From Blastopirellula sp. (GTDB lineage: Bacteria > Planctomycetota > Planctomycetia > Pirellulales > Pirellulaceae): a stretch of 32,568 nt of DNA. How positions within the stretch are numbered: position 1 is the first letter of the stretch; the number at the start of each line of letters is the position of its first letter. Below the pieces are notes generated by a model. It did not search any database and was not told the DNA's origin. It saw only the letters and a program-made list of their open reading frames with translations. Positions 7,158 through 13,800 of this stretch are shown one piece after another. Location: positions 1-32,568 of the forward strand of contig NVWB01000181.1 of the NCBI GenBank assembly GCA_002733575.1, given 5' to 3'. A program made the position numbers and the translations under genes.

Positions 7158-8831
7158 ATGGGTAAACAAAACATCTACACGATCGAAAATTTGACCAAGA
7201 AGCATGGAACTCGCGAGATTTTATCCGAGGTTTGGCTCTCATTTTACCCTGGTGCCAAAATTGGTGTCCTCGGGCATAACGGCTCAGGTAAAAGTACTAT
7301 CCTCAAGATCATGGCCGGTCTTGATACCGAATATGATGGCGAGGCCCGCTTGGCGAATGGGGCAACTGTTGGCTATTTGCCGCAGGAACCCCAACTTGAC
7401 CCAGAAAAAAATGTGTTCGGCAATGTCGAAGACGCGGTCGCACATCGCCGAGACTTGGTCACTCGCTTTAATGAAATTAGCATGAAGCTAGGTGAGCCTC
7501 TCGAAGACGAGGAGATGAACAAGCTCTACGAAGAGATGGGCACGCTGCAAGATCAAATCGAAGCGACCAATAGCTGGGAACTCGACCGCGAGATCCAAAT
7601 TGCTATGGACGCCATGAACTTGCCCCCAGGCGATGCCGAAGTGAGTACACTATCAGGCGGTGAACTCCGACGGGTTGCCCTCTGCAAGCTGTTGTTGCAA
7701 AAACCCGATCTGCTGCTGCTCGACGAACCCACCAACCATTTAGATGCCGAAACAATCTTATGGTTAGAACGTCACTTACACGATTACCCTGGCACGATTG
7801 TGGCCGTAACCCATGATCGTTACTTCTTAGATAACGTGGCCGGTTGGATTCTTGAAGTCGACAAAGGCCGCTGCTTACCTTATGAGGGTAACTACACTGC
7901 CTGGTTAGAACAAAAACAGCAGCGAATAGTGCTAGAAGAGAAGCAGTCAGTTGCCAAACAAAAAACATTGGCGCATGAACTCGAATGGATTCGCATGTCA
8001 CCCAAGGCGAAACAGTCTAAGGGTAAAGCACGTGTGAACGCTTACGAGAAAATGGTGGCTGAACAGTTCGAAGACAAACCGAATGAACTTGAAATCCAGA
8101 TTCCTAATGGAAAGAAACTGGGCGATTTGGTTATCAAAGCAACCGACCTGAACAAAGCCTATGGCGATCAAGTATTGATTGACGATCTGACATTTCGATT
8201 ACCACCAGGCGGAATCGTGGGCGTAATTGGTCCCAACGGTGCCGGTAAAACGACACTATTCCGTATGATCACGGGGGAAGATACTCCTGATTCTGGCGAA
8301 ATTAAAATCGGCGAAACCGTTGAACTCGGCTACGTTGATCAAAGTCGCGATGCCTTGGACCCTGATAAAACGGTGTACCAAGAAATTTCAGGCGGAACCG
8401 ACAACATCATGATGGGCAACAAAAAAATGAATGCCCGAGCGTATGTTTCGCGCTTTAATTTCCGTGGAGCCGATCAAGAAAAGAAAGTCGGTATTCTCTC
8501 AGGTGGAGAACGCAACCGTGTGCATCTGGCCACGCTATTGCGTAAAGGTTCCAATGTATTGCTGTTGGATGAACCAACGAATGACTTGGACGTCGACACA
8601 CTGCGGGCCTTGGAAGAGGCGATCATGAACTACGCCGGCTGCGTGGTCGTAATCAGCCATGATCGCTGGTTCCTTGACCGCTTGGCAACCCACATTCTCG
8701 CCTTTGAAGGCGACGGATACATTCACTGGTGCGAAGGAAACTTCGAAACCTACGAACAACAACGCAAAGAACGTTTAGGTGAAAACCCCGATGAACCCAA
8801 ACGGTTTAAATACAAGAAGCTTCAGCATTAA
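7158..8831 (+). CDS. ettA: ABC-F translation factor EttA (energy-dependent translational throttle)
   Basis: A cytosolic ribosome-binding ATPase of the ABC-F family, without membrane segments. EttA binds the ribosomal E site and gates the first elongation steps according to ATP/ADP level. The 557 residues agree with the family (E. coli 555). Two nucleotide-binding domains are complete. Domain 1 has Walker A GHNGSGKST (39-47), signature LSGGELRRV (about 165) and Walker B LLLLDEPTNHLD. Domain 2 has Walker A GPNGAGKTT (about 358), signature LSGGERNRV and Walker B LLLDEPTNDLD. The charged linker, roughly residues 240-320 with ELEWIRMSPKAKQSKGKAR, is the P-site tRNA-interaction motif that separates EttA from other ABC-F proteins. 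The ATG at 7158 is followed directly by the conserved N-terminus, although no Shine-Dalgarno is obvious. Its leader carries three hairpins. Confidence 0.93.
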   Translation: MGKQNIYTIENLTKKHGTREILSEVWLSFYPGAKIGVLGHNGSGKSTILKIMAGLDTEYDGEARLANGATVGYLPQEPQLDPEKNVFGNVEDAVAHRRDLVTRFNEISMKLGEPLEDEEMNKLYEEMGTLQDQIEATNSWELDREIQIAMDAMNLPPGDAEVSTLSGGELRRVALCKLLLQKPDLLLLDEPTNHLDAETILWLERHLHDYPGTIVAVTHDRYFLDNVAGWILEVDKGRCLPYEGNYTAWLEQKQQRIVLEEKQSVAKQKTLAHELEWIRMSPKAKQSKGKARVNAYEKMVAEQFEDKPNELEIQIPNGKKLGDLVIKATDLNKAYGDQVLIDDLTFRLPPGGIVGVIGPNGAGKTTLFRMITGEDTPDSGEIKIGETVELGYVDQSRDALDPDKTVYQEISGGTDNIMMGNKKMNARAYVSRFNFRGADQEKKVGILSGGERNRVHLATLLRKGSNVLLLDEPTNDLDVDTLRALEEAIMNYAGCVVVISHDRWFLDRLATHILAFEGDGYIHWCEGNFETYEQQRKERLGENPDEPKRFKYKKLQH

Positions 8832-9197
8832 GTTGAAATTGAATGAAGTTGCTTTTAAGGCAAGAATGATAGATTTTGTGTGCCACTGGCTTCGCCAGTG
8901 TTGAACTGCAATTAGACTTTAGAGGTACTTATTCACTGGAGTTGAGAAAAGGACTCTTAGATCAAATTGAAGCCATGTGAGTTGATCCGAGTCCCTATCA
9001 TTCGAGAAATTAGATACTCAAATAACAACACTACACTTCACACTGGCAAAGCCAGTGGCACACGACGAAAACGTATATAGACTGTTTCAGAGTGTCGCCC
9101 TGTTGACCCTATAGAGAAGATCAGTTACCAAAGTTAAATGGATGCCACGTTTGTAACGGTATCCGTATGTTTTATGTTTCCCCTAGAGGTAAAAGTT
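8832..9197. other. Gene-free stretch after ettA, filled by a nested palindrome
   Basis: About half of this 366-base stretch is the nested inverted repeat at 8878-9063. The remainder (9064-9197) should hold the promoter of the small lysine-rich gene. No reliable hexamers are seen. Confidence 0.6.
8878..9063. repeat. 186-bp concentric inverted repeat, MITE/REPIN-like
   Basis: The outer arms (8878-8901 and 9040-9063) are 24 bases each and complementary at 23 positions. Each arm is itself a hairpin, CACTGGC-TTC-GCCAGTG on the left and CACTGGC-AAA-GCCAGTG on the right. An inner imperfect inverted repeat (8951-8965 with 8982-8994, GGACTC and GATCAA blocks) has almost the same centre of symmetry. 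No coding capacity or flanking target-site duplication is visible. Confidence 0.65.
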
Positions 9198-9347
9198 GTG
9201 TCTATTATTCGTGTCGGTACTAACAAGAAGTATTCAGATGGTTGGGATGCTGCATTCGGTAAAGTTACAAAAAAATCAACCAAGAAAACAGCCAGCAAAA
9301 AAACCACAACCAAGGCTGTTGCAAAAAAGAAGAAAGCTAAAAAGTAG
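9198..9347 (+). CDS. Small lysine-rich basic protein, conserved hypothetical
   Basis: I place the start at the GTG at 9198, seven bases after AGAGGT (9185-9190), giving 49 residues that begin (M)SIIRVGTNKKYSDGWDAAFG. The frame extends upstream to an ATG at 9138, but the added 20 residues have no ribosome-binding site and unrelated composition. The N-terminal half, with RVGTNKKYSDGWDAAFG, looks like a conserved short motif. The C-terminal half is almost only Lys, Thr and Ala in a KKxxKK pattern, like histone H1-type tails. I recall similar short proteins in planctomycetes but know no function. Nucleic-acid or ribosome binding is inferred from charge only. It is monocistronic, followed by a terminator. 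Confidence 0.7.
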   Translation: MSIIRVGTNKKYSDGWDAAFGKVTKKSTKKTASKKTTTKAVAKKKKAKK

Positions 9348-9357
9348 CGGAAACAAA

Positions 9358-9391
9358 CTGTTGAACCTCATTGATTGAGGCAACAGGTTTT
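9358..9391 (+). terminator. Terminator after the small lysine-rich gene
   Basis: CTGTTG (9358-9363) pairs with CAACAG (9381-9386) and CCTC with GAGG inside, with an AA bulge and a 7-base loop. It is followed by GTTTT. It begins 10 bases past the stop codon at 9347. Confidence 0.7.
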
Positions 9392-9406
9392 CGAAATACG
9401 CACATC

Positions 9407-9457
9407 CCGACACAACTTGCACTAATATGAATCGGTGTAAATTGTGTCGGTTTCTTC
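9407..9457. terminator. Second hairpin in the convergent gap before efpL
   Basis: CCGACACAA (9407-9415) pairs with TTGTGTCGG (9442-9450). An inner TTGCAC/GTGTAA helix with one G-T pair extends it. On the plus strand TTTCTTC follows. It lies between two convergent genes and can serve as a back-up terminator. On the minus strand it has no T tract. Confidence 0.55.
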
Positions 9458-9470
9458 TGCGCGGTTATTG

Positions 9471-10034
9471 TTAAGCTCGTGACAGAAAAGCCCCGGTTCG
9501 CGTATCGACCTTCACGGTTTCCCCTTCTGCAAGATACTCGGGCACTTGAATAATCAGCCCTGTTTCTAGTGTGGCAGGTTTGCTGCGGGATGTTGCTGAG
9601 TTCCCTTTGACGCCAGGATCACACTGCGTGACTTTCAGCACTACGCTTGATGGCAATTGAATTCCAATGCATTCGTCGTTGTAGATCAACGAGAGCATGC
9701 CTTCCAGCTCTTCGGTGATATAGCCAAGTTCTCGTTCTAAATCAGTGAGAAGCAAGCTTGTTTGATTGTAATCTTCCTGGTCGATAAAGTGCATGTGGGT
9801 TGCATCGGTGTACATCATTTTGACTTCACGCCGCACAAAGTCGGCTTCGTCAATCGATTGATCCCCTTTTAGCGTGAAATCAATTTTCTGCCGGGTCAGT
9901 AAGTTTCTTGCCCGAAACTTATAAAGCGTAGCGGCCCCGCGTGCCGATGGCGTTTGCACTTGCAATGTATCGATAACCACAGGGGCATCGTTGTAATTGA
10001 CCACTGCACCGGTTTTGACTTCTTTAGCCTGCAT
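9471..10034 (-). CDS. efpL: Elongation factor P-like protein (EfpL/YeiP type)
   Basis: A three-domain, tRNA-shaped translation factor of 187 residues that binds the ribosome and relieves stalling at proline-containing motifs. It resembles the EfpL/YeiP branch rather than canonical EF-P. The loop that contacts the peptidyl-transferase centre reads TPSARGAATLYK with R32 at the tip, where EF-P has a modifiable Lys in a KPGKGQA-type loop. The C-terminal part contains GVKGNSATSRSKPATLETG and QVPEYLAEGETVKVDTRTG, as in E. coli YeiP (GIKGASASARNKPATLSTG). Since the tip is Arg, no lysylation would be expected. AAGG lies about nine bases before the ATG at 10034. It is the last of three minus-strand genes after proC and a small unknown gene (gaps of 98 and 85 bases), possibly one transcript. 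Confidence 0.88.
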   Translation of the reverse strand: MQAKEVKTGAVVNYNDAPVVIDTLQVQTPSARGAATLYKFRARNLLTRQKIDFTLKGDQSIDEADFVRREVKMMYTDATHMHFIDQEDYNQTSLLLTDLERELGYITEELEGMLSLIYNDECIGIQLPSSVVLKVTQCDPGVKGNSATSRSKPATLETGLIIQVPEYLAEGETVKVDTRTGAFLSRA

Positions 10035-10132
10035 ATTAAATTGAACCTTACGAATGTTTTGTTTGAGGAATCAGAGATAAAAAGAAATAGAATAGGTCGT
10101 TTAGAGCAAAGGATTTATTCGATGCAGAGCCA

Positions 10133-10396
10133 TCACTTCCAAGGCTCATCCCCATCACCTTCTTCATCCTTGCCTAAATCGACATCTTCGCCTGTCTGCC
10201 AGCTTTCCATTTTCTTCAACAGGTCGTCCCTTTCTTCTCGATTACTCCAAATCGATTCCGCTTGCTCTAAGCGAACTTCATAGCGACCTTCGCAGGTGCA
10301 GTCATCTTCTCCACAGAAGTGTGGAACGTCTGCAATCCAAAGCACGCGATAAATGGGAATATGCTTGTCATCAATGATTGAGAAAATTGAAGTCAT
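10133..10396 (-). CDS. Small acidic Cys-containing protein, unknown
   Basis: 87 residues, not recognised as a named family. The N-terminal 30 residues look like beta strands (MTSIFSIIDDKHIPIYRVLW). A Cys motif follows (HFCGEDDCTCEGRYEV, Cys at about 28, 33 and 35), then a charged helix (RLEQAESIWSNREERDDLLKK) and a very acidic tail ending DEEGDGDEPWK. No signal peptide is present, so it is probably cytosolic. AGAGA lies about eight bases before the ATG at 10396. It sits between proC and efpL on the same strand, which suggests co-transcription. The three Cys could bind a metal, but the set is incomplete for a classic zinc finger (inference). That it is a real gene is supported by position, ribosome-binding site and protein-like composition. 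Confidence 0.65.
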   Translation of the reverse strand: MTSIFSIIDDKHIPIYRVLWIADVPHFCGEDDCTCEGRYEVRLEQAESIWSNREERDDLLKKMESWQTGEDVDLGKDEEGDGDEPWK

Positions 10397-10481
10397 GGCA
10401 GTATCTCTAAAAAATTGAGGTAACGCTTTTAAGGAAGATAACTAACTTAAATTATAGCTGCAACTAAAGGGAGGCCAATTC

Positions 10482-11294
10482 CTAGGCACCTAATTCTTTG
10501 GATCGTTCAGTGGCCGAAACCACCGCATTGATCAGTGCCGAGCGAAATCCATGGTCTTCCAAGGCTTGAAGACCTGCGATGGTCGTTCCGCCGGGACTGG
10601 TCACTTTATCTTTTAAGGCCGCCGGGTGTTCTTCGGTTTGCAGTACCATTTGGGCCGCACCTTTGACTGTTTGAGCGGCCAGCTTCGTGGCAATGTCTCG
10701 TGGCAAACCGACTCGCACGCCTGCGTCACTCAAGGCTTCGATCATAATATAGACATAAGCAGGCCCTGATCCTGAGAGCCCTGTGACCGAATCCATCAGT
10801 CGTTCCTCGACTCGATAAGCCAAGCCGACTGCGCCCAACAGTTGTTCAACCAAAGCCACATCCTCTTCAGTGGCTCCATCGGCCACGCAGAATCCAGCGG
10901 CACTCTCGCCTACCAAACAAGGCGTATTGGGCATCACGCGGATGATGCGATTGGTGCCGAGCCAGCTTTCTAGTTGTTTGGTTTGAATTCCGGCCGCGAT
11001 GGAAACGATCAATTTATCGCTTGGAACCGGTCCAATGGTTTGGGCCAGTCCTTCTAAGAACTGCGGTTTCACGGCAATGAACAATACATCGCAAGCGGAC
11101 ACGATGTTTTTGTTGTCTGAATCGACCGTGGCTCCAGCAACTTGCTGGGCAAATTGCTCACGCGCTTTTTCAAACGGATCAGCCGCATAAACTTGCGAAG
11201 CAGAGATCAGCCCAGCGTTGACAAACCCGGTTGCCAGCGCGGTGGCCATTTGGCCTGATCCTAGAAAACCAATTTTGGAGGAGATATTACTCAT
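10482..11294 (-). CDS. proC: Pyrroline-5-carboxylate reductase
   Basis: Catalyses the last step of proline synthesis, NAD(P)H-dependent reduction of 1-pyrroline-5-carboxylate, in the cytosol. The 270 residues match the family (E. coli 269). The N-terminal Rossmann motif is GFLGSGQMA (9-17). Further family signatures are FIAVKPQ, VMPNTPC, and the dimerisation/active-site stretch VTGLSGSGPAYVY followed by SPGGTTIAGL near the C-terminus. The ATG at 11294 directly precedes the Rossmann strand, so the start is well placed although the ribosome-binding site is weak. It is the first gene of a minus-strand run with a small unknown gene and efpL. Proline synthesis next to a factor that relieves proline stalling is a suggestive pairing but may be chance. 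Confidence 0.96.
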   Translation of the reverse strand: MSNISSKIGFLGSGQMATALATGFVNAGLISASQVYAADPFEKAREQFAQQVAGATVDSDNKNIVSACDVLFIAVKPQFLEGLAQTIGPVPSDKLIVSIAAGIQTKQLESWLGTNRIIRVMPNTPCLVGESAAGFCVADGATEEDVALVEQLLGAVGLAYRVEERLMDSVTGLSGSGPAYVYIMIEALSDAGVRVGLPRDIATKLAAQTVKGAAQMVLQTEEHPAALKDKVTSPGGTTIAGLQALEDHGFRSALINAVVSATERSKELGA

Positions 11295-11503
11295 TATCTG
11301 TCTACTGCCTATCCGTCAAAACAATCGAAACTACCTAGTTCTATGGTACGTGATGGCGGAAACTACCACAATTGCCCTACATTGGGGATGCTAGCAGACG
11401 GTACTTGTCTTCCATTTCAGTCTAGACACAGTTAGAGGATTTTGCGACAGTCCTGCTCGCTACTTTTTTGGGTGGCCGTTGTTTTAGGAATTGGAGTCTA
11501 GAA

Positions 11504-11908
11504 ATGAAGAAATATCAATTATCGTTCGTTGCCTTGATTTGCGCCACTTTTTTATTGTCGGCCTCAAATCCGGTTCAAGCCGATTGGGGAATCTCGAATC
11601 CGTTTAGTTGGGGCTCGACCAAAAAGACAACGAAGAAAAAAGCACCTAGTACGTTGTCAAAGATGGGTACTTCGACCAAAGACTTTTTCTATAAAACCGG
11701 CGATTTCTTGAATCCATTTAACGATGGCAAAGAGACCTCTCGCCCAAGTCTTCGGAAAATGCCAAGTTTGCCACAACTGCCATCATCGAGATCGAAGCCA
11801 AAAGCAGAAAAGAAATCTTCGTGGACCTCGTGGCTCTACCCAGCTGAAGAGCCACAAGCTCCACGAACTGTCGAAGAGTTCATGAGACTAGAACGTTCTA
11901 AGTTCTAA
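11504..11908 (+). CDS. Small exported basic protein, unknown
   Basis: I place the start at the ATG at 11504, eight bases after GGAG. It gives 134 residues beginning with a clear signal peptide, MKKYQLSFVALICATFLLSA, and cleavage probably after PVQA. The frame continues upstream to 11468, but that would put 12 residues before the signal peptide. The mature part is short, rich in Ser, Lys and Pro, with STKKTTKKKAPST, a WGISNPFSWG segment, and a C-terminal RTVEEFMRLERSKF. No domain is recognised and no Cys remains after the signal peptide, so it is not a lipoprotein. It probably resides in the periplasm or at the cell surface. A terminator follows at 11974. Function unknown. Confidence 0.72.
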   Translation: MKKYQLSFVALICATFLLSASNPVQADWGISNPFSWGSTKKTTKKKAPSTLSKMGTSTKDFFYKTGDFLNPFNDGKETSRPSLRKMPSLPQLPSSRSKPKAEKKSSWTSWLYPAEEPQAPRTVEEFMRLERSKF

Positions 11909-12235
11909 TCACGCGACATCAGAAAATACTAGATCAATAAAGCATCAAACTGACTGACCCATTCATTAATCCAGGGCAACCGTAAAAAGCGGCTACCCTA
12001 GATTTTTTCTTTCTGTACTCCCAAAAGTCGGCTGCCGTACAGGACTAAATACTCGACTGCAAAGAACCACAACTCCACAGCAAAGAATCTAAATTTGCCG
12101 AGGGTTTTCCTATTCTGAATCGTCCAGATCATTCTCTGGCCTGAATTACCATTGCTACTGGCCACTTCTATACAGTTATCAGTTATACTAAGAGCCAACG
12201 ACGCTTTATTTCTCTCATAACTGAATTGCTCTGCC
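11909..12235. other. Gene-free stretch between the small exported protein and a sulfatase gene
   Basis: This 327-base stretch contains the terminator at 11974-12008. The rest should carry the promoter of the sulfatase at 12236. A TATACT (12184-12189) could be a -10 element, but no matching -35 is seen at usual spacing. No convincing gene is present on either strand. Confidence 0.55.
11974..12008 (+). terminator. Intrinsic terminator
   Basis: GGGCAACCG (11974-11982) pairs with CGGCTACCC (11990-11998) with two G-T pairs. It is followed after four bases by six T (12003-12008). It is oriented to end the transcript of the small exported protein. On the minus strand the arm begins GTAG, as in the other palindromes of this window. 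Confidence 0.75.
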
Positions 12236-13741
12236 ATGAAATTTTATGCTCTGATTCTTGTTCTACTATGCACTCTAGTTGGTCAGTCGGCGATTGCTGC
12301 TGACAAACCGAATGTATTATTAATTCTGGTCGATGATCTCAAACCTTCGTTTGGGGCCTATGGAGACGCGTGGGTGTACTCGCCCAATCTGGATCGTTTG
12401 GCCCAAAGCGGCATGCGATTTGACATGGCTTACTGCAATCAAGCGGTCTGCGCTCCTTCGCGGAACAATTTGTTGATTGGTTCGCGTTCGACATCGACCG
12501 GTATTTACAGCTTAGGCCACCACTTCCGCAAAGCGGTGCCTAACGCCATTACCATGCCGCAATACTTCAAGCAGCACGGGTACCACTCGGCCGGCATCGG
12601 CAAGGTGTTTCACATAGGACACGGCAACATCAACGACGTACATTCATGGTCCGTTCTCTTTCAGCCAGACAAAGTAATTGACTACGTGCTGCCAGAAAGC
12701 ACCGATGGGCAACTGACCAAAGAAGAAGCACTGTTCAGCAACCAACCAGCCGCAGGCTTGCCACGCGGGGCCGCTTGGGAAAATGCTGATGTCGAAGATG
12801 GAGCCTACGCCGATGGGCGAATTGCAACCGAAGGAATCAAGAGACTCCAAGGCTACAAGAAATCAGGGCAACCATTCTTCTTGACGCTTGGCTTCACCAA
12901 ACCGCACTTGCCGTTTTGTGCCCCGAAAAAATACTGGGACTTGTACGATGCCAGCAAACTGCCAATGGCCGAACATACTAAACCTCCAATCGGGGCACCA
13001 GCTTATGCTGGCAAAACGATTGGTGAATTGAATCAATACAAACCGGTTCCCAATAGCCCGCCGTTGACTGAAGAACTTCAACGCACATTAATCCACGGAT
13101 ACTATGCAGCCATGAGCTACATGGATTCGCAACTCGGTCGTGTATTGGATGAAGTCGAACGCCTGGACCTCGATAAAAACACAATCATTGTTCTCTGGGG
13201 CGATCACGGCTACCATCTCGGCGACCACGGAACTTGGACCAAACATACCAACTACGAACAAGCAAACCGCATTCCGATTCTGATCTCCGCCCCAGGAGTG
13301 ACTAAGCCCGGAAGTAGTTCCAGAGGATTGATTGAAACGGTTGATATTTTCCCCACCGTCTGCGAACTGGCCGGACTGCCAGCCCCAAAAGGACCACAGC
13401 CGATTGATGGAACCAGTTTGGTCCCTGTCTTAAATGGATCGGCTAAATCCGTGAAAGATCATGCCTACCATGCGTTCCCAAAAGGTGGCGGGCGACTCGG
13501 CAGGGCCATTCGGACAAGCCGCTATCGATTAGTCGAATGGAAGCCCTTCAAAGATTCTGGTGCAAAACCTGTGTACGAACTTTATGATTATCAAACCGAC
13601 CCGCTCGAAAAAAAGAACTGGGCCAGCGAACGACCCAAAGTCGTGGCTGAACTCGCCGCAATGCTGGCCACCCATCCAGAAGCCAAAGGATTTCAGAAGA
13701 AAAAGTCCAACGGGAAACAGTCTGGTAATAAGAAAAAATAG
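12236..13741 (+). CDS. Secreted sulfatase, iduronate-2-sulfatase-like
   Basis: A type I (S1) sulfatase of 501 residues that should hydrolyse sulfate esters from polysaccharides in the periplasm or outside. Signal peptide: residues 1-21 (MKFYALILVLLCTLVGQSAIA). Metal-binding residues sit in LVDDL (D33/D34). The formylglycine motif is intact as C72-A-P-S-R76 followed by NNLLIGS. GKVFHIGH replaces the usual GKWHLG, as in the iduronate-2-sulfatase branch (S1_7-like). LWGDHGYHLGDHGTWTKHTN near residues 320-340 gives the second metal and substrate site. The C-terminus ends in a Lys-rich tail (QKKKSNGKQSGNKKK). The ATG at 12236 directly starts the signal peptide, without a clear Shine-Dalgarno. The next sulfatase starts 59 bases downstream on the same strand, so the two are probably co-transcribed. 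Exact substrate cannot be told from sequence. Confidence 0.92.
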   Translation: MKFYALILVLLCTLVGQSAIAADKPNVLLILVDDLKPSFGAYGDAWVYSPNLDRLAQSGMRFDMAYCNQAVCAPSRNNLLIGSRSTSTGIYSLGHHFRKAVPNAITMPQYFKQHGYHSAGIGKVFHIGHGNINDVHSWSVLFQPDKVIDYVLPESTDGQLTKEEALFSNQPAAGLPRGAAWENADVEDGAYADGRIATEGIKRLQGYKKSGQPFFLTLGFTKPHLPFCAPKKYWDLYDASKLPMAEHTKPPIGAPAYAGKTIGELNQYKPVPNSPPLTEELQRTLIHGYYAAMSYMDSQLGRVLDEVERLDLDKNTIIVLWGDHGYHLGDHGTWTKHTNYEQANRIPILISAPGVTKPGSSSRGLIETVDIFPTVCELAGLPAPKGPQPIDGTSLVPVLNGSAKSVKDHAYHAFPKGGGRLGRAIRTSRYRLVEWKPFKDSGAKPVYELYDYQTDPLEKKNWASERPKVVAELAAMLATHPEAKGFQKKKSNGKQSGNKKK

Positions 13742-13800
13742 CCCTCAGGCCATTCGACCCTAATTAATTATCAATTCAATCTACGAACGAGGATCACATC

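Noticed and set aside
8878..9063. CRISPR-like repeat pair
   Set aside because: There are only two copies, they are inverted rather than direct, and they have no spacer series or cas genes.
11998..12237. Possible 79-residue gene on the minus strand
   Set aside because: It overlaps the sulfatase start and the terminator at 11974-12008, lacks a ribosome-binding site and has no recognisable motif.
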